Of a DNA stretch of 64,000 bases, positions 35,865 through 48,540 are shown piece after piece; the stretch's first letter is position 1, and each line of letters begins with the position of its first letter. Under the pieces are notes generated by a model. That model saw only the letters and a list, made by a program, of their open reading frames with translations, had not been told where the DNA came from and ran no database searches. This stretch comes from Hysterangium stoloniferum. Taxonomy: Eukaryota > Basidiomycota > Agaricomycetes > Hysterangiales > Hysterangiaceae. The DNA is taken from positions 62,001 through 126,000 of the forward strand of contig WHVD01000024.1 of the NCBI GenBank assembly GCA_015178975.1, read 5' to 3'. The translations under genes and the position numbers were made by a program.

Positions 35865-38800
35865 GGGATGGTGATAGTAATGGAGTGTTGGGTACGTGTG
35901 AGAAGACAGCGATTCGTTTTATGACCCCGTGACTGCACCGCACACAGCACAGCACAGCCCCGTGAATTTGGCGCTTGTACATGTGTGAGTTGAATTTGTT
36001 CTGTGCAATCGAATACAGCATTTTGAAGGGATGGATGATGACAACCGTTTATTTCACCTGCACATCATGTAAAGCGCGATGGCTAATCTGCACAAAACCT
36101 ATCAGTCGGACATTAGTGGGAAGTTGTTTGAATATAAAAGCGACCGCTCACTGAAACGCAATGAAGATCTCCATAAATTCCTTGAATTCTACGAGGCTTA
36201 ATTTCTTCTTAAAAAGCCCTTGCCGAGACACCAGACACCTTCTTTTATTATTGTTATAATGACCGAGTTCGACATCTTTCGTAGCACTCTCTCTAGTCCC
36301 TTTATTTACAATGATACATTCCATGAACATCTGAAATGACATAGTAAGTATATTGTAGTTGGTGTCGTGTCGCGCTGAAGCAAAGAAAACTGGCCCTATA
36401 TTGTCTTAGGGAACGCAATTTTTTTTATTCTTTGAGATCAGTCATCGTTTTTTGAAATAGTAATAATTTTGCAAAAAATCTTAACTCCGTCTAAGGCAGA
36501 TGTAAGGTTTTCACGAGACATTTAAAAGCAGTAGTAATGCGGGTGAAGTTGCTCAAAGCCCATACGCACCACATCGTACCCCGACGACGGAACATGTTAG
36601 TGTCTCACGGGCGCTCGCCTGACTCTTACTCGCCTTCCCGGCGCTTCATATATCTCCCGTCACTTCCCTGCCATACTGCTCTGCAACCCCTCATGGCATC
36701 CCCACGACTCGCCTATTGCACGGGCTGGGAGGGCATTGCATTGATTGTACGTAGACAGAATCGCATCAAGCAGAATTAGGATGAGAGACATACAACAAGT
36801 CCTAAGGCAAAATCATGTCACAATGAAGCAGAGGTGATAAAGTAACGGGTAGAAGTGATAAAAATTAAGAAGACATGAGAAAACGAGCAAGGGAAAACGT
36901 CACTGTGGCGTCCCCTTGAAAACGAGCACTCTTCTGACCAACCGCCAACATCTCGTTACCAGGCCATTTTGAAATCTGGTATAAGCACGCTGCTCGATCA
37001 CTGGTCGTTCGACACCGTGTGCATCGCCGGCAACACCACGTCGTCACACAACTCCATGGGATTTATAACCTATTATACCTCCCGCGACTGTCACGGACCC
37101 CAAGCTCCTCGTCGAACCTGTTTCAGTTCAGTCCCGACTGTGCGCTTGAGGAGGTGGGCGTATGGGGTAGTTGTGCGACGTCGGAGACTGGAGAGATATG
37201 GCCGCTGGTTGAGGGAAATGCATGGCCTTGTGATGATGTATCCATGTCGTGTGATGTCCCACTGGGTTGTTGTTGTTTTTGAACGAGATGTACACAAGGT
37301 ACTGTGACGATTACGAATCTTGGTTGCCCGTGCAGGAATTTGGCATATAGTTTCCACATGTCTTTGGCGTATGAGTACTCTTATGGAACCTCGACACGTT
37401 CTTCAACAGCTCCCCATACGCCACTAAATGGACATTGTCGGGGTGGCTGTATCTAGAATGCACCACCATATCAGCAAAGATCCAAAGCTATCCAAGACCA
37501 TGCTTACTTGCTCTCCCGATACCAAGCCTTTGCACCTCTAATCGCCTCATCATCCTGCATACCCGCCGGTTCAAGACTAAGCCGAGCAGGCACACCCATC
37601 GTGCAGGGAGGGAGGGGAGCGTGTGTAGGTGGAGATGAGCAGCGGTGGAAGAGAGGTTTCATGGCACGCGCGAGGTGGATTGTTCATCTCCAGCTTGACG
37701 TCCGTGTTTTCGTCCCTGGCAGTCTCCGTCCTCTTCACGTACAACCTCCCGGTACTTCCTCTCATACTTCTCATCCAAGGCACCGCCTCATCACGCCCTC
37801 CCCTTCACTACTCCACCCATCATCTTCGCGGTTTGACAGCGTCGACAGCTGGGTTGTTGTTGGGTTTGTGGGTAGGCAGGAGGGTGGGGGAATACACATT
37901 TCAACCGGAGAGGTGGGGGCTAGTAGGTTTCTGAGGGGATTCCAAGAAGAAAGTGGGGAGAATGAAGAGAAGAGAGAATAGAAGGAAAGAATAAAAAGGT
38001 GCTGAAGAGAATAACGCCCACTGCTTCCCTCCCAATATATAGTGGACGTTTGAACAGATGCGTCTACCTATTGAGTGTGAAGCCAGGACTGACTTAGGCA
38101 GAGGAAGAGGTGTACTATCCCTGTCGCGGGAAGATTGTGGGTGAGATGGAACGATCCAAAACGGGGGGGAAACAAGGAGATAGCGCTACCACTGCCATCC
38201 TATTCTCCAGGAACATAGATAAACATGGAGTAGGAAGAGATCCAATACCCGCGTTCTAACTCGGGATGGAAAAGGATGCTCGAGGAGTGTCTTGTTCCTT
38301 CGTATTTGTATCGACACATCTAGCGTGCAGCTGCAAACCACGCGGACTACGCGCATATTGCAAAGAGGTGTAATATCTGCGTCTAAGAAAGTCTAGCTCG
38401 GGATGGGATTGTGGTTGATAGGAAGAGATGGGGTTGTGGTGTTATCATTGTTGGAACTGCGATGACTGCGACTGAGGATTTGCGCCGCCCCCTTGGTTTC
38501 TAATAACACCAGGATTCTTGTCAAGGCATACCCAAAACCCAGCTTGTCTTACATAATCTAAGATAGACTGGATATTTGACATCCCAGGCTGTTATCAATT
38601 TGTTATGGTGGGTTGAAGCGGACATATCATTCTGGGCATGTCTGCTCCCTTGCTGCACCTTTGCATCTGTCACTGTATGCCCCAACGTCAACGTCAGTCC
38701 AATATCATTTTGTTGCAAAATCACTCTTTTATTTTGGAATCTGTACAAGACGTAGAAATCAAGCCGACGCCGTCATCTACCATTCCCGCTGCACTACCTA

Positions 38801-39290
38801 CTCCACCTTCACCTTTAGGTCACAAACGGCGTTTCTTCATGAACTAGTTCCGGTTATGGAGTCTTGGAAAGCGGGATGCAAAGCCTTTCCACATGCCAGT
38901 GGAGAAACTCGCAGCGGGCCGCAATCAGTGGGTGGACCCAGCGCTTCTACGAGTGCGGTTGGACAACCTGAGTCTGAGCCTTGCCGTACAGGTTATTGTC
39001 ACTATCCTGCAGAACCAAAATTAAGAACACGCACGCTAAACACGGTCGCCAAGAGCTGAGTTCGACGCGACGTCGCTGCGTATTCACAATGGCGTAGTTG
39101 ACGAGGCAACGATTACGAGCAGGTGCCGCGTGCGGTGTTATGCGCATGCGATGAAGGTGTTGCGGCATGGTTCTCAAGATCTAGCGCGAATCCATCCGAA
39201 AGACGGGGAATATGCAGCTGTTGCGTTCATGGGAAGTGCCGCCTCGAATGGAGTACGTCCCGTCTCCTTTGTACTTTTTTTTTTTTTTAA
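35865..39290. other. intergenic, no confident gene
   Basis: I found no family match. Possible small minus-strand exons at about 37310-37470 (block HPDNVHLVAYGELLKNVSRF, preceded by a gtaagc...tag interval at about 37440-37500) look coding-like but do not assemble into a gene. The plus-strand frame 37508-37981 is arginine/serine-rich and unconvincing. No clear TATA box was seen just upstream of the NLR start. Confidence 0.35.
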
Positions 39291-39294
39291 TATT

Positions 39295-39640
39295 TCACTT
39301 TGGCAGCATCTTACTGGCAAATCGATGTAGGTTCATAAACGTAGTCTCCCCGTACTGTTGCACCACCTCTCGTCTGCCGCCGGAGGCATGCTCTGTCGCC
39401 TCCCAGGTTTCTTCTCTTGCGGCGTCGGTGTCGGTGGTGCCTGCAGCAGCGCCTACCTCGTTCGACACTGAAGCGACAGCACCATTATCTCTGAGGTACC
39501 CGAACGCACAGCGGCGTCTGGGGTGATTTATAGCGATCGCAGCGTGGATCAAGCCAATCAAGTACGGTTCTCGGATAAGTTGACGCGTGTCAATCGTCTG
39601 GAGGATACCCTTAGTCTTGATATATACGGCGGTTGAAGGG
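39295..39640 (-). pseudogene. fragment of an unknown repeated protein family
   Basis: The frame carries LQTIDTRQLIREPYLIGLIH followed by an alanine-rich link and EVVQQYGETTFMNLHRFASK. Related text occurs at 50981-51090 on the plus strand (GILQTIDFLQLNWEQYLIPL) and its end at 59743-59790, so this is one member of a small local family. There may be an intron just upstream (a ctaag/ggtatcctccag-like junction near 39610). I do not recognise a function. Only this copy keeps a longer frame. Confidence 0.4.
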
Positions 39641-41415
39641 CAACATAAGAAGTCCTAGGTTCCTGTATGATACTCTTAGAGAGTGCGTTGTATTTGTATT
39701 TGTCGCTTTTGGCTTTGACAGTCGTTATTTTTCTTCATTACAGACATTGTGAAATTGGGCGGTAGACCAGCTGCACATTGCCCATGGACTTTGTCTTTGG
39801 ATCCTCCATTCATCATCGTACATCACCTCCCATACTTTTCACTTCCTCTCCACTGAAAATGTCTAAGATCGTTTCATTATATCCCTACTATGTACATGTA
39901 ACCAGGTTTGCTATTATTATCAGCATAAATACCATCACTAACTAGAGTATGAATGTGACATAAGTCACGACTTAATGAGAGATAGATCCTTCAGTGTAAC
40001 ACGACAGAGCGCTGTGACAAGGAAAACTATATTTGACCATAAGCATGAGCATTGAAGAATACTGCTCTGAGCATGGTCGAGGACCTGCAAAAACTCATAG
40101 CACTGTAACTTTAGGAATCCAGCCTTTAGATTCAAAGTTTACTAATAATAATAGATTGATGTTTGTTTGACGATGAGAATAGAAAGTATTTGCAACTAAT
40201 GAACCTGAATCAACGTTCAGTTTTACTCCCGAAAAGGACCGAGTTTCGGGTGAGCTGAAATCCCGTGAAAATGGTCCAGCGTCTATTGTTCAAAAGCTCC
40301 CGTGAAATTTCTAAAGTGGCGTTCAGCGCTCAAGGCGGAAGAGAGGAAACAAGTTTTTGTCAGACCTAAATTATTGGGAACTTGCGCAGACCACAGTAGA
40401 TATTAGAATATAACTTGGCTTCTATCTACAAGTGAACTACTGGGGATTATATATGTCTATGGGGAGAAGGTTCTGGAAGGGATGACAGAGATATTACTAA
40501 AGCTATGTTAAGTATGTTCCAAGATATTCTATAATATTCTAGGGATATCAGGTTGATTACCAACATAAATGGTAGATTATATTGTTTTAAACCTATATGA
40601 GGGCGAGTCACCGAATTGTTGACTTTTCTGGGATTTCGGGTAAGCGACGGATTGCGAGCATTAGGGCTCGGGTCGCAGCGTCGGGAATTCACCGCGTACT
40701 ATGGGTCATATAAGGTCTATTTGTACTTATTTAGTCCTTATCCGTTTACAACGAGTACTGCCACCTCACTCAGACATACGGTCTCGGAACAGCACCACGA
40801 AAACTTAACACGAATCATACGTACTTACAACTATGTGGAACAGGGCATTTATCATTCCAATCTGTTCATGGCATATATGGACAACAGTAAGACCAATTCG
40901 GAACATCCTTGTGCACATTTGTTCTTTCTTTTTCTCATCACGTGCAAAGCTCTGATTCAGACGGGTGACATCACGATGGCTTGCCAACCAGAGCCTACGA
41001 GAAAAAGCGTCCGGTTCAGAGACTTTCTTCCGAGGACAAAATGCTATGACTCCTGCCACTTCTCGCAGCATTCTAAATCACGATGCGCTTTAAAAGGTTT
41101 GACGACATTTTCTGGCTCGGAGGGTCTCCCTGTGTAGTCCCACAGCTTGGCTCAACTGGGTGCCTTAGACGCTCAAAAACGGCCCCCGCGTATAACACAT
41201 TACTGATTATACTCAAGCCATATAAAACGATGACACATAGTATATTTCGCGCTAAGCTCGGTACAGTAGCTCGGTCATAACAACCTTCTTTGTTCGCGTC
41301 CACTATGTACTGACGCATGCCCCCTGCGTCAACCGTTCGTTGGTTCAACTGTTAGTCAATCCCACCACAAACCTCCACCAAAATTAGTTTCTTCTGACTG
41401 CCTGCCAAACTCAAG
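39641..41415. other. intergenic DNA upstream of the membrane-protein gene, source of duplicated scraps
   Basis: No supported gene; the 40616-41137 plus frame has no family features. Segments 39890-39935, 39986-40055, 40110-40180 and 40988-41128 recur, some inverted, at 59.4-59.75 kb and 50.64-50.71 kb. Confidence 0.5.
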
Positions 41416-42760
41416 ATGGCATACTCTAACTCTGGCATCCTTACTTTCCCTCCTGACGCGTTATGCCTAGCAAATGAAACTGTTGACAAGCACTCATGTC
41501 TTATTACACCCGAAATGGTTACATTTTTGAATTTCACGCAGAACTACCACGTCTACTTTCAAGCCTATTGCTTGAATCCACCTCAATATGACGGTTGTCC
41601 ATATGGATATTGCCCCAATGCAGATGTCGGAGGTATGTCGGAGCTTTCTTGACAGCCTGGATTCAAAGAATTAACCTTCAGCGGCTTTTAAGGGTCACTT
41701 GTACGAATATCAGCCTATTTGACCAATTTTTTGGTTGGTGGGTGCCACATACTGTAGTAAAACCTTTCCTATCCTTACTCTTAGCAGCGACGATCATCCT
41801 TTACAATAAGGAGGTGCCGAAAGATCCCATCTGGTCACAAATGTTGACGGTTTATTCCCTGCTCATTGCTTGCGCCATTTCCATATTGCGCAAAGAACTG
41901 AGTCGAATTCATGCGATTATTGCGGTGGTGATCGCCAGCTCTCCAACAAGCGTATACATACTTATTTACGCTATTCGCTCTATATTTTGGGATGGAGGTC
42001 GTATGAAGGCTGCATTTGGGGATAAGCGCATTGTTCAGCGTGTGGTAGCCATTGCCGCTTTACCCTTCTGGATAGCCCTCGCAGCTTACACCATGCTTCC
42101 CAAGAATCAGTCTAGCTTTACCCAAATTTCCTGTGAGCAGGCTTTGGGGTGGGGGGAATTCAAAGAATTTCTCTTTTTACCATTTGTACTTTACGTGTGG
42201 GTGACAGAAGATACGGGGGTTTTGGGGCACGTTCTTTTGGCCCTTCCCATCGAAATCATAGTTTTATCTTGGTTTATTGCTATATTGCGATCTCGACGCG
42301 ACATTTGGACAAGAGGAGAAAGATTCAGATTTCGGTTTCGAAAAGTCTGGTAAGCTAACAGCCAGCTTTCATGCAATTTTTCGCTCATAATAACAGGGAT
42401 ACCATCGCCGAGAGATACCCCTTCATATTATTTTTATCCATGGTGATTGTCCCATCCGGGTACTGGGTTATTGTCATCGAATTTGGCGCTTCCGATTCAC
42501 AAGATGACAGATGGTCGCTAACATTTGGTCAAGTGCTCACGATGTTCGTAACGATACCCCCGATTATTGAGGCGTGGGGTCTTGTTCCACGGATTATCCC
42601 CTGGTTCATCGACTTGACATGGGTTCGCCTCCTAACCTGTAGATCACGGCCTACTTTACCGGCGGCTGGGGCAGAGTTCCCACTAGTGCGTCAAGGCGGC
42701 CAGAGTACTACGGCATATACCAGGTTGTCGGGAGAAGATAACGATGGCAGAAACCTATGA
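41416..42760 (+). CDS. multi-pass membrane protein, four exons, 396 residues
   Basis: Exons are 41416-41632, 41693-41737, 41785-42349 and 42397-42760; introns of 60, 47 and 47 nt have GT-AG ends and restore one frame. The start is the first ATG (MAYSNSGILTFPPDALC). The first 70 residues form a short Cys-rich, probably lumenal part with Asn-glycosylation sequons (NET, NFT) and a CPYGYCPN motif. Exon 2 begins the membrane part (SLVRISAYLTNFLV). Six to eight hydrophobic segments follow, including MLTVYSLLIACAISIL, IHAIIAVVIASSPTSVYILI and YPFILFLSMVIVPSGYWVIV. The C-terminus is hydrophilic. This layout is typical of basidiomycete orphan membrane proteins of unknown role. Codon use and GC are unlike the neighbouring transposons, and the gene looks intact. 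Function unknown. Confidence 0.8.
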
Positions 42761-43690
42761 ATAAATAGGGGATTAACCCAGAAAACAACTGAAATACTAG
42801 AAGTTGTCATGCTGTATTTGTAACATTAAAGCATTTCAGGATATCTGATAAATTCATATCTCGGAGATTTTGCTATTTTTTGTATAAAAAAGTGTAGTTC
42901 TCGCTTACTTGCTCACTATAGACATCTTCCGTTCATTGGTGTTGTCTTAGTGTGTGCAAGCATGCAATATCATTCGACTCGGTACAAACTCGGCTACACA
43001 TTGGCGGGGCATATATGCCATTGGTTGATGGGGGCTGTTCAAAGGTACATGCTCAAAAGCATTTACCAATAGACAATTTCGTAATACCCAAAGAACCTAC
43101 AACACAAATAGCCTTGCAGTCTGGTCTTCTTTGAAGTACTCGATTTCCGACACACCTGTGACTACATATGGTGCTGAGAGCTCTCAAGTGACCACGGGAC
43201 CACCTTAGAGTTGAATATTGGGGATAATGGACCATTGTCCATAAGGAGAGTTGCTCAGGCTTTTCTTACTACCACAATTCTCTACGGACTTCCACCTGGT
43301 GAACTCTTGGATGCCATTGAAGAGCGAGAGGCCGATGAGCTTTGTACAATGCGTGTGCTTTCCCCGATGGACATTTTGTCTTGCCATCGGAATGGAAGCA
43401 TTGGCTCCAACGACAGTCAATGATACTGTCACAGTCTCAGGCTGGGGAAATGTCGAACGCGAAGATGGCACAGCCCATAACAAATAAGAGCATTCTTGTA
43501 AGGCTGTCGGTATCAGCCTCACTCGGTCAACACGGACAGGACTAAGTTTTCTTTATTTTTACATATCAGTAGGATACAAGGTGAATGCGAGGTTCCCTAG
43601 GGAAGAGTGGGGAAAGGATTAATGGTCAAGGAGAAGATATCCTATCACTATAGGATATGGGGTTTTATATAGAAAGTCAAAGTGAATGGG
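42761..43690. other. intergenic, weak coding traces
   Basis: A plus-strand frame 43211-43423 (SIRRVAQAFLTTTILYGL, then LDAIEEREADEL) looks protein-like but has no partner exons I can support. Nothing else was recognised. Confidence 0.25.
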
Positions 43691-43704
43691 GTGGAAGAAC
43701 AAGG

Positions 43705-43865
43705 AACCGCATGATCAGGCACAGGGGTGCTACTTAACAATAAAGTGGTGGATCAATGAGTGGCTGATGGGAGAGGTTGGTGATGATGACCACATGATAA
43801 GGCACAAGGGTGCTAAGTGGCGGAACAATGAGTGGTTGATGGGAGAGGTTGGTGATGACATATAT
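43705..43865 (+). repeat. 84-bp tandem duplication, two copies
   Basis: The phrase from atgatcaggcacaggggtgct (43711) recurs as atgataaggcacaagggtgct (43795), and ggctgatgggagaggttggtgatga occurs in both. Function unknown. Confidence 0.75.
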
Positions 43866-43869
43866 GGTA

Positions 43870-44290
43870 AGGTGGCCAGGCTTACAATTCTCTCGGATTC
43901 TCAAGGTCATTGTCGGATAGTAACAGAACGAGCCGTACATACATAATAATAATAACAATAATGGGTGACCTCATGGAATGTCGGTCGATCGTTCTGGCCA
44001 CTGTGAGTGTGAAAACCGTTCTCAAACGTGCGGTGCAACAGAAAGGACATTTACAGTTATGTTGGTGAAACCAATCGTAGCCACTATATGGTACATAGCT
44101 CAGTAGGGAAGCCAAAAAAAAAAAAAACTAGATACTTACTGATCGATGGTGAAAACTAGGAAGGTGAGTAAAAGGGTTGAGCAATGGCTAACGCACACAT
44201 CAATGACTGTCGACCAATATTCCATTGCCAACTCACCGAGGAATCGACTCAAAGCATAAACATATGTCTGGCAGTCCCCGAGAGGCTTCC
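43870..44290 (-). repeat. dispersed repeat R, copy 1 (inverted relative to copies 2 and 3)
   Basis: In reverse complement this matches 58868-59260 and 63500-63860: shared blocks include ggaagcctctcggggac, gagttggcaatggaatattgg, gcaccatcgat and tactatccgacratgacctt. It abuts the copia gag exactly at ggtgtggaagcc, so the gag frame runs into it. No terminal inverted repeats or coding motif were found. Confidence 0.8.
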
Positions 44291-44969
44291 ACACCGAGTC
44301 CTCTTTCTTGATTCTGGCTGTCCTGACTGTCAATTGCTGGTGAATTTCTTCATTTAACAAGTAACCAATAACATGATCTAATGTCAACAGGTCTGTAGGC
44401 ATTGCATCAAAATTGATTATAACTGCATCGTAGGTGACTGGGAGACCCATTGTGAGTGCTAAAATTTTGTCTTGATTGCTGACATCAATCCCAGCTTTCT
44501 CCATTCGAAAAGCCACTGCCTTTATGGTACCAATCCAGGCTTGCATTGACTGAGATGCCTGTTTCTTCATCGTCAAAAATTGACATCTTAAAGCCAGGCT
44601 CATGGCAAATCCTGCTGCTCTATGGACATTCTGCAAGGTGAGCCAAATCTCCCTAGGATCTTGCAGACACATATGTGATAACTGGCTATCAACTTGCAAT
44701 ATCATCTCAGCTTGCACTTCCACCATCTTTGAGGCATTCCATGCTTTCAACATTTTTTGTAGCTCTGTATTGACTTCTTCTTCTTCCTTCGAATCTGCAT
44801 TTGGCACGATGACATGAACAACGCCCCATAACCCTCTCCAGGTTAGGACCACCTCCATACAAAGAGCCCACTCTGCATAATGGCATCCAAACTTCAGGGT
44901 CTCATTTTCTGACATCAAAATGCTTCTTGGCTTCTGCAGTTTCTTCAAACATTCTTGAAGGTTCTTCAA
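44250..44969 (-). pseudogene. copia-type gag (UBN2 family), 3' end replaced by repeat R
   Basis: The frame reads as copia gag: NYAEWALCM-like region (FGCHYAEWALCMEVVL), MILQVDSQLSHMCLQDPREI, ALRCQFLTMKKQASQSMQAW and ILALTMGLPVTYDAVIINFD, all landmarks of the UBN2/gag family. It stops at IKKEDSVWKPLGD, where repeat R sequence takes over, so the zinc knuckle and pol are missing. The remaining residues of the open frame are repeat-derived. A small insertion or duplication of the same class as the 10.6-17.5 kb element is possible but the proteins differ. Confidence 0.78.
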
Positions 44970-45740
44970 TAAGACTAGTTGCAGTCAATGAATAGAATGA
45001 CACAAAGCAAAATGGACAAAAGAGGGTGTGCTGTGCATTTGTGTTAAGATAAGATGGACTTTGACCTCACCCGAGTATAGCAGAGACCCTCGCAAACGTG
45101 CAGGGAGCTCTATTCGCACACAGCTACATATATATATATACAATAAGAACAATGGAATTCTAATGAGGAAAACAATAAGGATGTGAGAAAAGAGGACAAT
45201 GGGGAAAGGAACATGCTTGAAATCCAACATGATGGGTGTTTTTAGATGCTGTGTGAGGACACAGAGCATCCAAATGCTTCTGTGTGGAAGAGTGTGACTA
45301 AGCTGAGGGCACATTAGCACCCAAAGTCTCTTATTAGTCAGCACTGGAGTAAATGCGGAGGCTTTTTTGAATTTGTGGGAGTATTTTGGCACTGTGCGAG
45401 CATTGTGTGACATGCACAGGAGCTTTTGCAACACTGCGGGAGCCGTTTTGTGACATTTGTGATGCACCCAGAACTATTTTGTGATGCATGGGAACATTTT
45501 CAGCCAAGCTGTGGGAAACCTAGAAGCCCACTGTAAAGCCTTGAGGTTGCAACACTTTCTCCCACACTTTCTCCCTTCTCCTCTCCCTCCCCCTGGCTTT
45601 GTCCTCCTTAAATTGTGAGGGGCTGCTCTTTGGAATATTTCTCAAGGGATTTGGACCCATTCCAAGGTGTGTTGAGGCTTCTATTTAATTATATTAAATT
45701 TTGCTTTTGTATAAAGTTCCTATCATGTATGCTACTATTC
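44970..45740. other. non-coding, probably copia leader or LTR remains
   Basis: It precedes the gag on the minus strand. It has an (at)n run at 45127-45140 and repeated phrases about a 'gcactgtgcgagcattgtgtgaca' theme (45390-45500). No ends were identified. Confidence 0.3.
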
Positions 45741-46345
45741 TCCAGTTCTAATATCAACTTAGATTACCCCTGTTTAGTCTTCAGCCATCTTACTCCCTCT
45801 CTAATGCCCTTGAAGACATTGCTGGCAACCTGCAACTCTTACCCCACAACTCTTAGCACTTTTCCCTCTGGTCAAGCAAGGTAAGTGCTGTCTTTAGTTC
45901 TTATCATACTGTTTGAAATACCAGAGTACCTTGTGTAGATCTAAGCAAAGGGTTAAGGGAGGGCTCTATGTCAGAGGGCCAACAATAGAGATCATACTAG
46001 TTGGGAGGTTTGACTCTATAAACTGGGTGGAGCCTGGCTTCAACTTATATGTCATACCCTCATATGAACTATTAAGGTGCTCCAGTATTTCAAACAGAGT
46101 AGATAGTATGATAAGAACTGAAGACAACACTTAGCTCAATCGACCAGGGGGCCAATATACTAAGAGTCATAAGGTAGAGGGTTGCAGTTTGCTGATGACA
46201 CCTGAAAGGGTATTAGAGAGGAAGTAAGAACACTGAAGACTAAACAGGGGTAATCTAAGTTGATATTAGAACTAAGGAGTAGTATGTAGCATATGTACAT
46301 GGTAGGAACTTTATACAAAGGTGTAATAGATGAGTGGAGGGCCAT
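45740..46345. repeat. two family C LTR fragments, head to head
   Basis: 45740-45940 reads forward and 46020-46345 reads reverse of the same family (attcttagattacccctgtttag theme). A divergent hairpin-like motif is at 46036-46058 (reverse). The two halves are inverted relative to each other. Confidence 0.6.
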
Positions 46346-47103
46346 TCAAGGAAGCAGGAAATAATGAGAGGTCAAAGGAAGCACAGGAAGGGATAGGGAT
46401 CAGACTAAAACTAGATATGATGTATTAAAAGTATTCTAGAGGGTGTGAGGTGGCAAATAACATTTACAAATAGAATGGGTGATGGGAGAGCATCAGGATG
46501 ATGAAAAGGGAAAACATTAGTGGAACAAGTGTCAGGGGACCATGAGTAGTGACACTATGGTCAGGGGTACCAATGGCAGGATGCCAGAGGGTGGGAAGAG
46601 TAGAAATGAGATTGTGGGGGGACAAATGACTGGATCCTAACACCTGAACAAAATAGCACAATGTAGCAAATGCATGTGGATCTGGCATGAGCCATATGTA
46701 CCAGTGGATGGAATTTTCACCATCACCCACTCATAAACTATATTGTGAAGCTACAATGTTATTAATAGTCCATGTCTATCCATTTGCAGGATCAAAGCCT
46801 GAATATGCTCAGCAGAAATATCTGAAATGTATTATGAAGGATAAAATATAAGCCACCAAGAATGGTATGGCTCACACAGGCTACCCAGATCAGCACTCAT
46901 GACAACTAGAGGATACAAACACTTACTAGATTTCAAGAAAATTTCAATCAACATACAATGATGTTTCAAAGGTGGTGTGGGTAAATATAAATGGCACAAT
47001 GCAGATAGGACTATCCGCAGCTTAATGTTGGTAAGGCAATCTGCAAGACTGTGAAAGAAGTCAATTATGCAAAGAATTAAAGCTTACCATATTGAGCAAA
47101 AGC
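46346..47103. other. no gene recognised
   Basis: Frames are short. The sequence resembles eroded LTR-element DNA but I cannot assign it. Confidence 0.3.
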
Positions 47104-47365
47104 TGTTAGAATATGATAATGTGATTAACCGTAATCTCATATCTCATCTTGTGACTGTATAGTTCCAACCAGTTCACACATGTGATTGTTATATTTAGTT
47201 TAGTGTTCACTAGATCCGTAGCATATTCATGCACAGACCAGTGCACAGACCATGTATTCTAGTATATAGTTAGTTCAGATAAAGAGTAGATCCCTCATCT
47301 GAAAGCCTAGTTATATCATTGGTTTAGCATCTACCCGCTCTACTCTTAGTGGCTACACTCCAACA
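47104..47365 (+). mobile_element. possible copia-type solo LTR
   Basis: A 262-bp interval starts TGTTAGAATATG and ends CTCCAACA, the usual TGTT...AACA form of copia LTRs. No 5-bp target duplication is visible (aaagc against gtaga), so it may be rearranged or a coincidence. Confidence 0.4.
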
Positions 47366-47629
47366 GTAGAGAGTCCTTGTACTGTGATCACCAGGCTAGC
47401 AGATTATTCAAACAAAAGCAACAAACAAATTTCCACCAAGTGAAATGTCTTCACCATTGTCAGCATCAACAAGGGATATACAGTGATGTTGTAGGTTACA
47501 GTCAATAATAGCTTTATGAAAGCAATCTTTGAAAACATGGGTGAGGGGAAGGTGTTGACTTGCATGTCAAGGGCACACACCATCAGCTGCTAGCTTAATG
47601 AGAAAGTCAATGACTTGTGTTTGAATGTG

Positions 47630-48540
47630 TAAATATGTGTTTTCCAACAGTGCAACAATGTCTGGAATGGCACCCACAATGGCAGCTCGAAATTTGGCTG
47701 TGGTCAAATGTTAGCCAGATTCCCAACCCATTGTCACACACTGCACCTTGCTCAGAAACCTTCCCCAGGGCTTATACTGTGCTTGATTGAATGTCAGAGA
47801 CAGAGTCCTTCAACAGTGCAATAATGTTGGGAATGACACCTGCAATGGCAGCTCAAAATTTGACTGTGGTCAAATGTCAGCTGGATTCCCATCCCATTGT
47901 CACACTGCACCTTGCTCAGAAACCTTCCCCAGGGCCGATACTGCACTTGATAGAACATGTCACTCAGAGTGCTTTAACAGTGCAACAATGTCAGGAATGA
48001 CATCCACAATGGCAGCTCGAAATTCAGCTGTGGTCAAATGTCAGCTGGATTCCCATCCCATTGTCACACACTGCACCTTTCTCTAAAACCTTCTCCAGGG
48101 CCAATACTGCCCTTGATCACATGTCAGAGTCATAGTCCTTGAACAGTGCAACAATGTCAGGAATGACTCCCACAATGGCGGCTCGAGATTTGGCTGTGGT
48201 CAAATGTCAGCTGGATTCCCATTCCATTGTCAAACACCATACCTTGCTCTAAAACCTTCTCCAGGGCCAATACTGCCCTTGATCACATGTCAGAGTCATA
48301 GTCCTTGAACAGTGCAACAATGTCAGGAATGACTCCCACAATGGCGGCTCGAGATTTGGCTGTGGTCAAATGTCAGCTGGATTCCCATCCCATTGTCAAA
48401 CACCATACCTTGCTCTAAAACCTTCTCCAGGGCCAATACTGCCCTTGATCAAATGTGCCACTCAGAGTCCTTCAACAGTGCAACAATGTCAGGAATGACA
48501 CCTGCAATGGCAGCTTGAAATTCAGCTGTGGTCAGGTCAA
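47630..48540 (-). repeat. six-copy tandem array of about 165 bp derived from gypsy gag
   Basis: The phrase acagtgcaacaatgtc recurs at about 47646, 47811, 47975, 48142, 48308 and 48473 (spacing 164-167). The minus strand of a unit resembles the gag segment AAIAGVIPDIVALLKDSE. The two units at 48120-48290 and 48285-48455 are nearly identical; the outer ones differ more. Confidence 0.9.

Noticed and set aside
37508-37981. 157-codon plus frame in the NLR upstream region
   Set aside because: Low-complexity Ser/Arg/Gly translation, no homology recognised, competing frames on the other strand.
40616-41137. 173-codon plus frame
   Set aside because: No family features, no splice partners, and parts of it recur in both orientations as scraps.
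44985-45467. 160-codon minus frame upstream of the copia gag
   Set aside because: Composition (His/Cys/Leu rich) and lack of motif suggest leader or LTR DNA read by chance.
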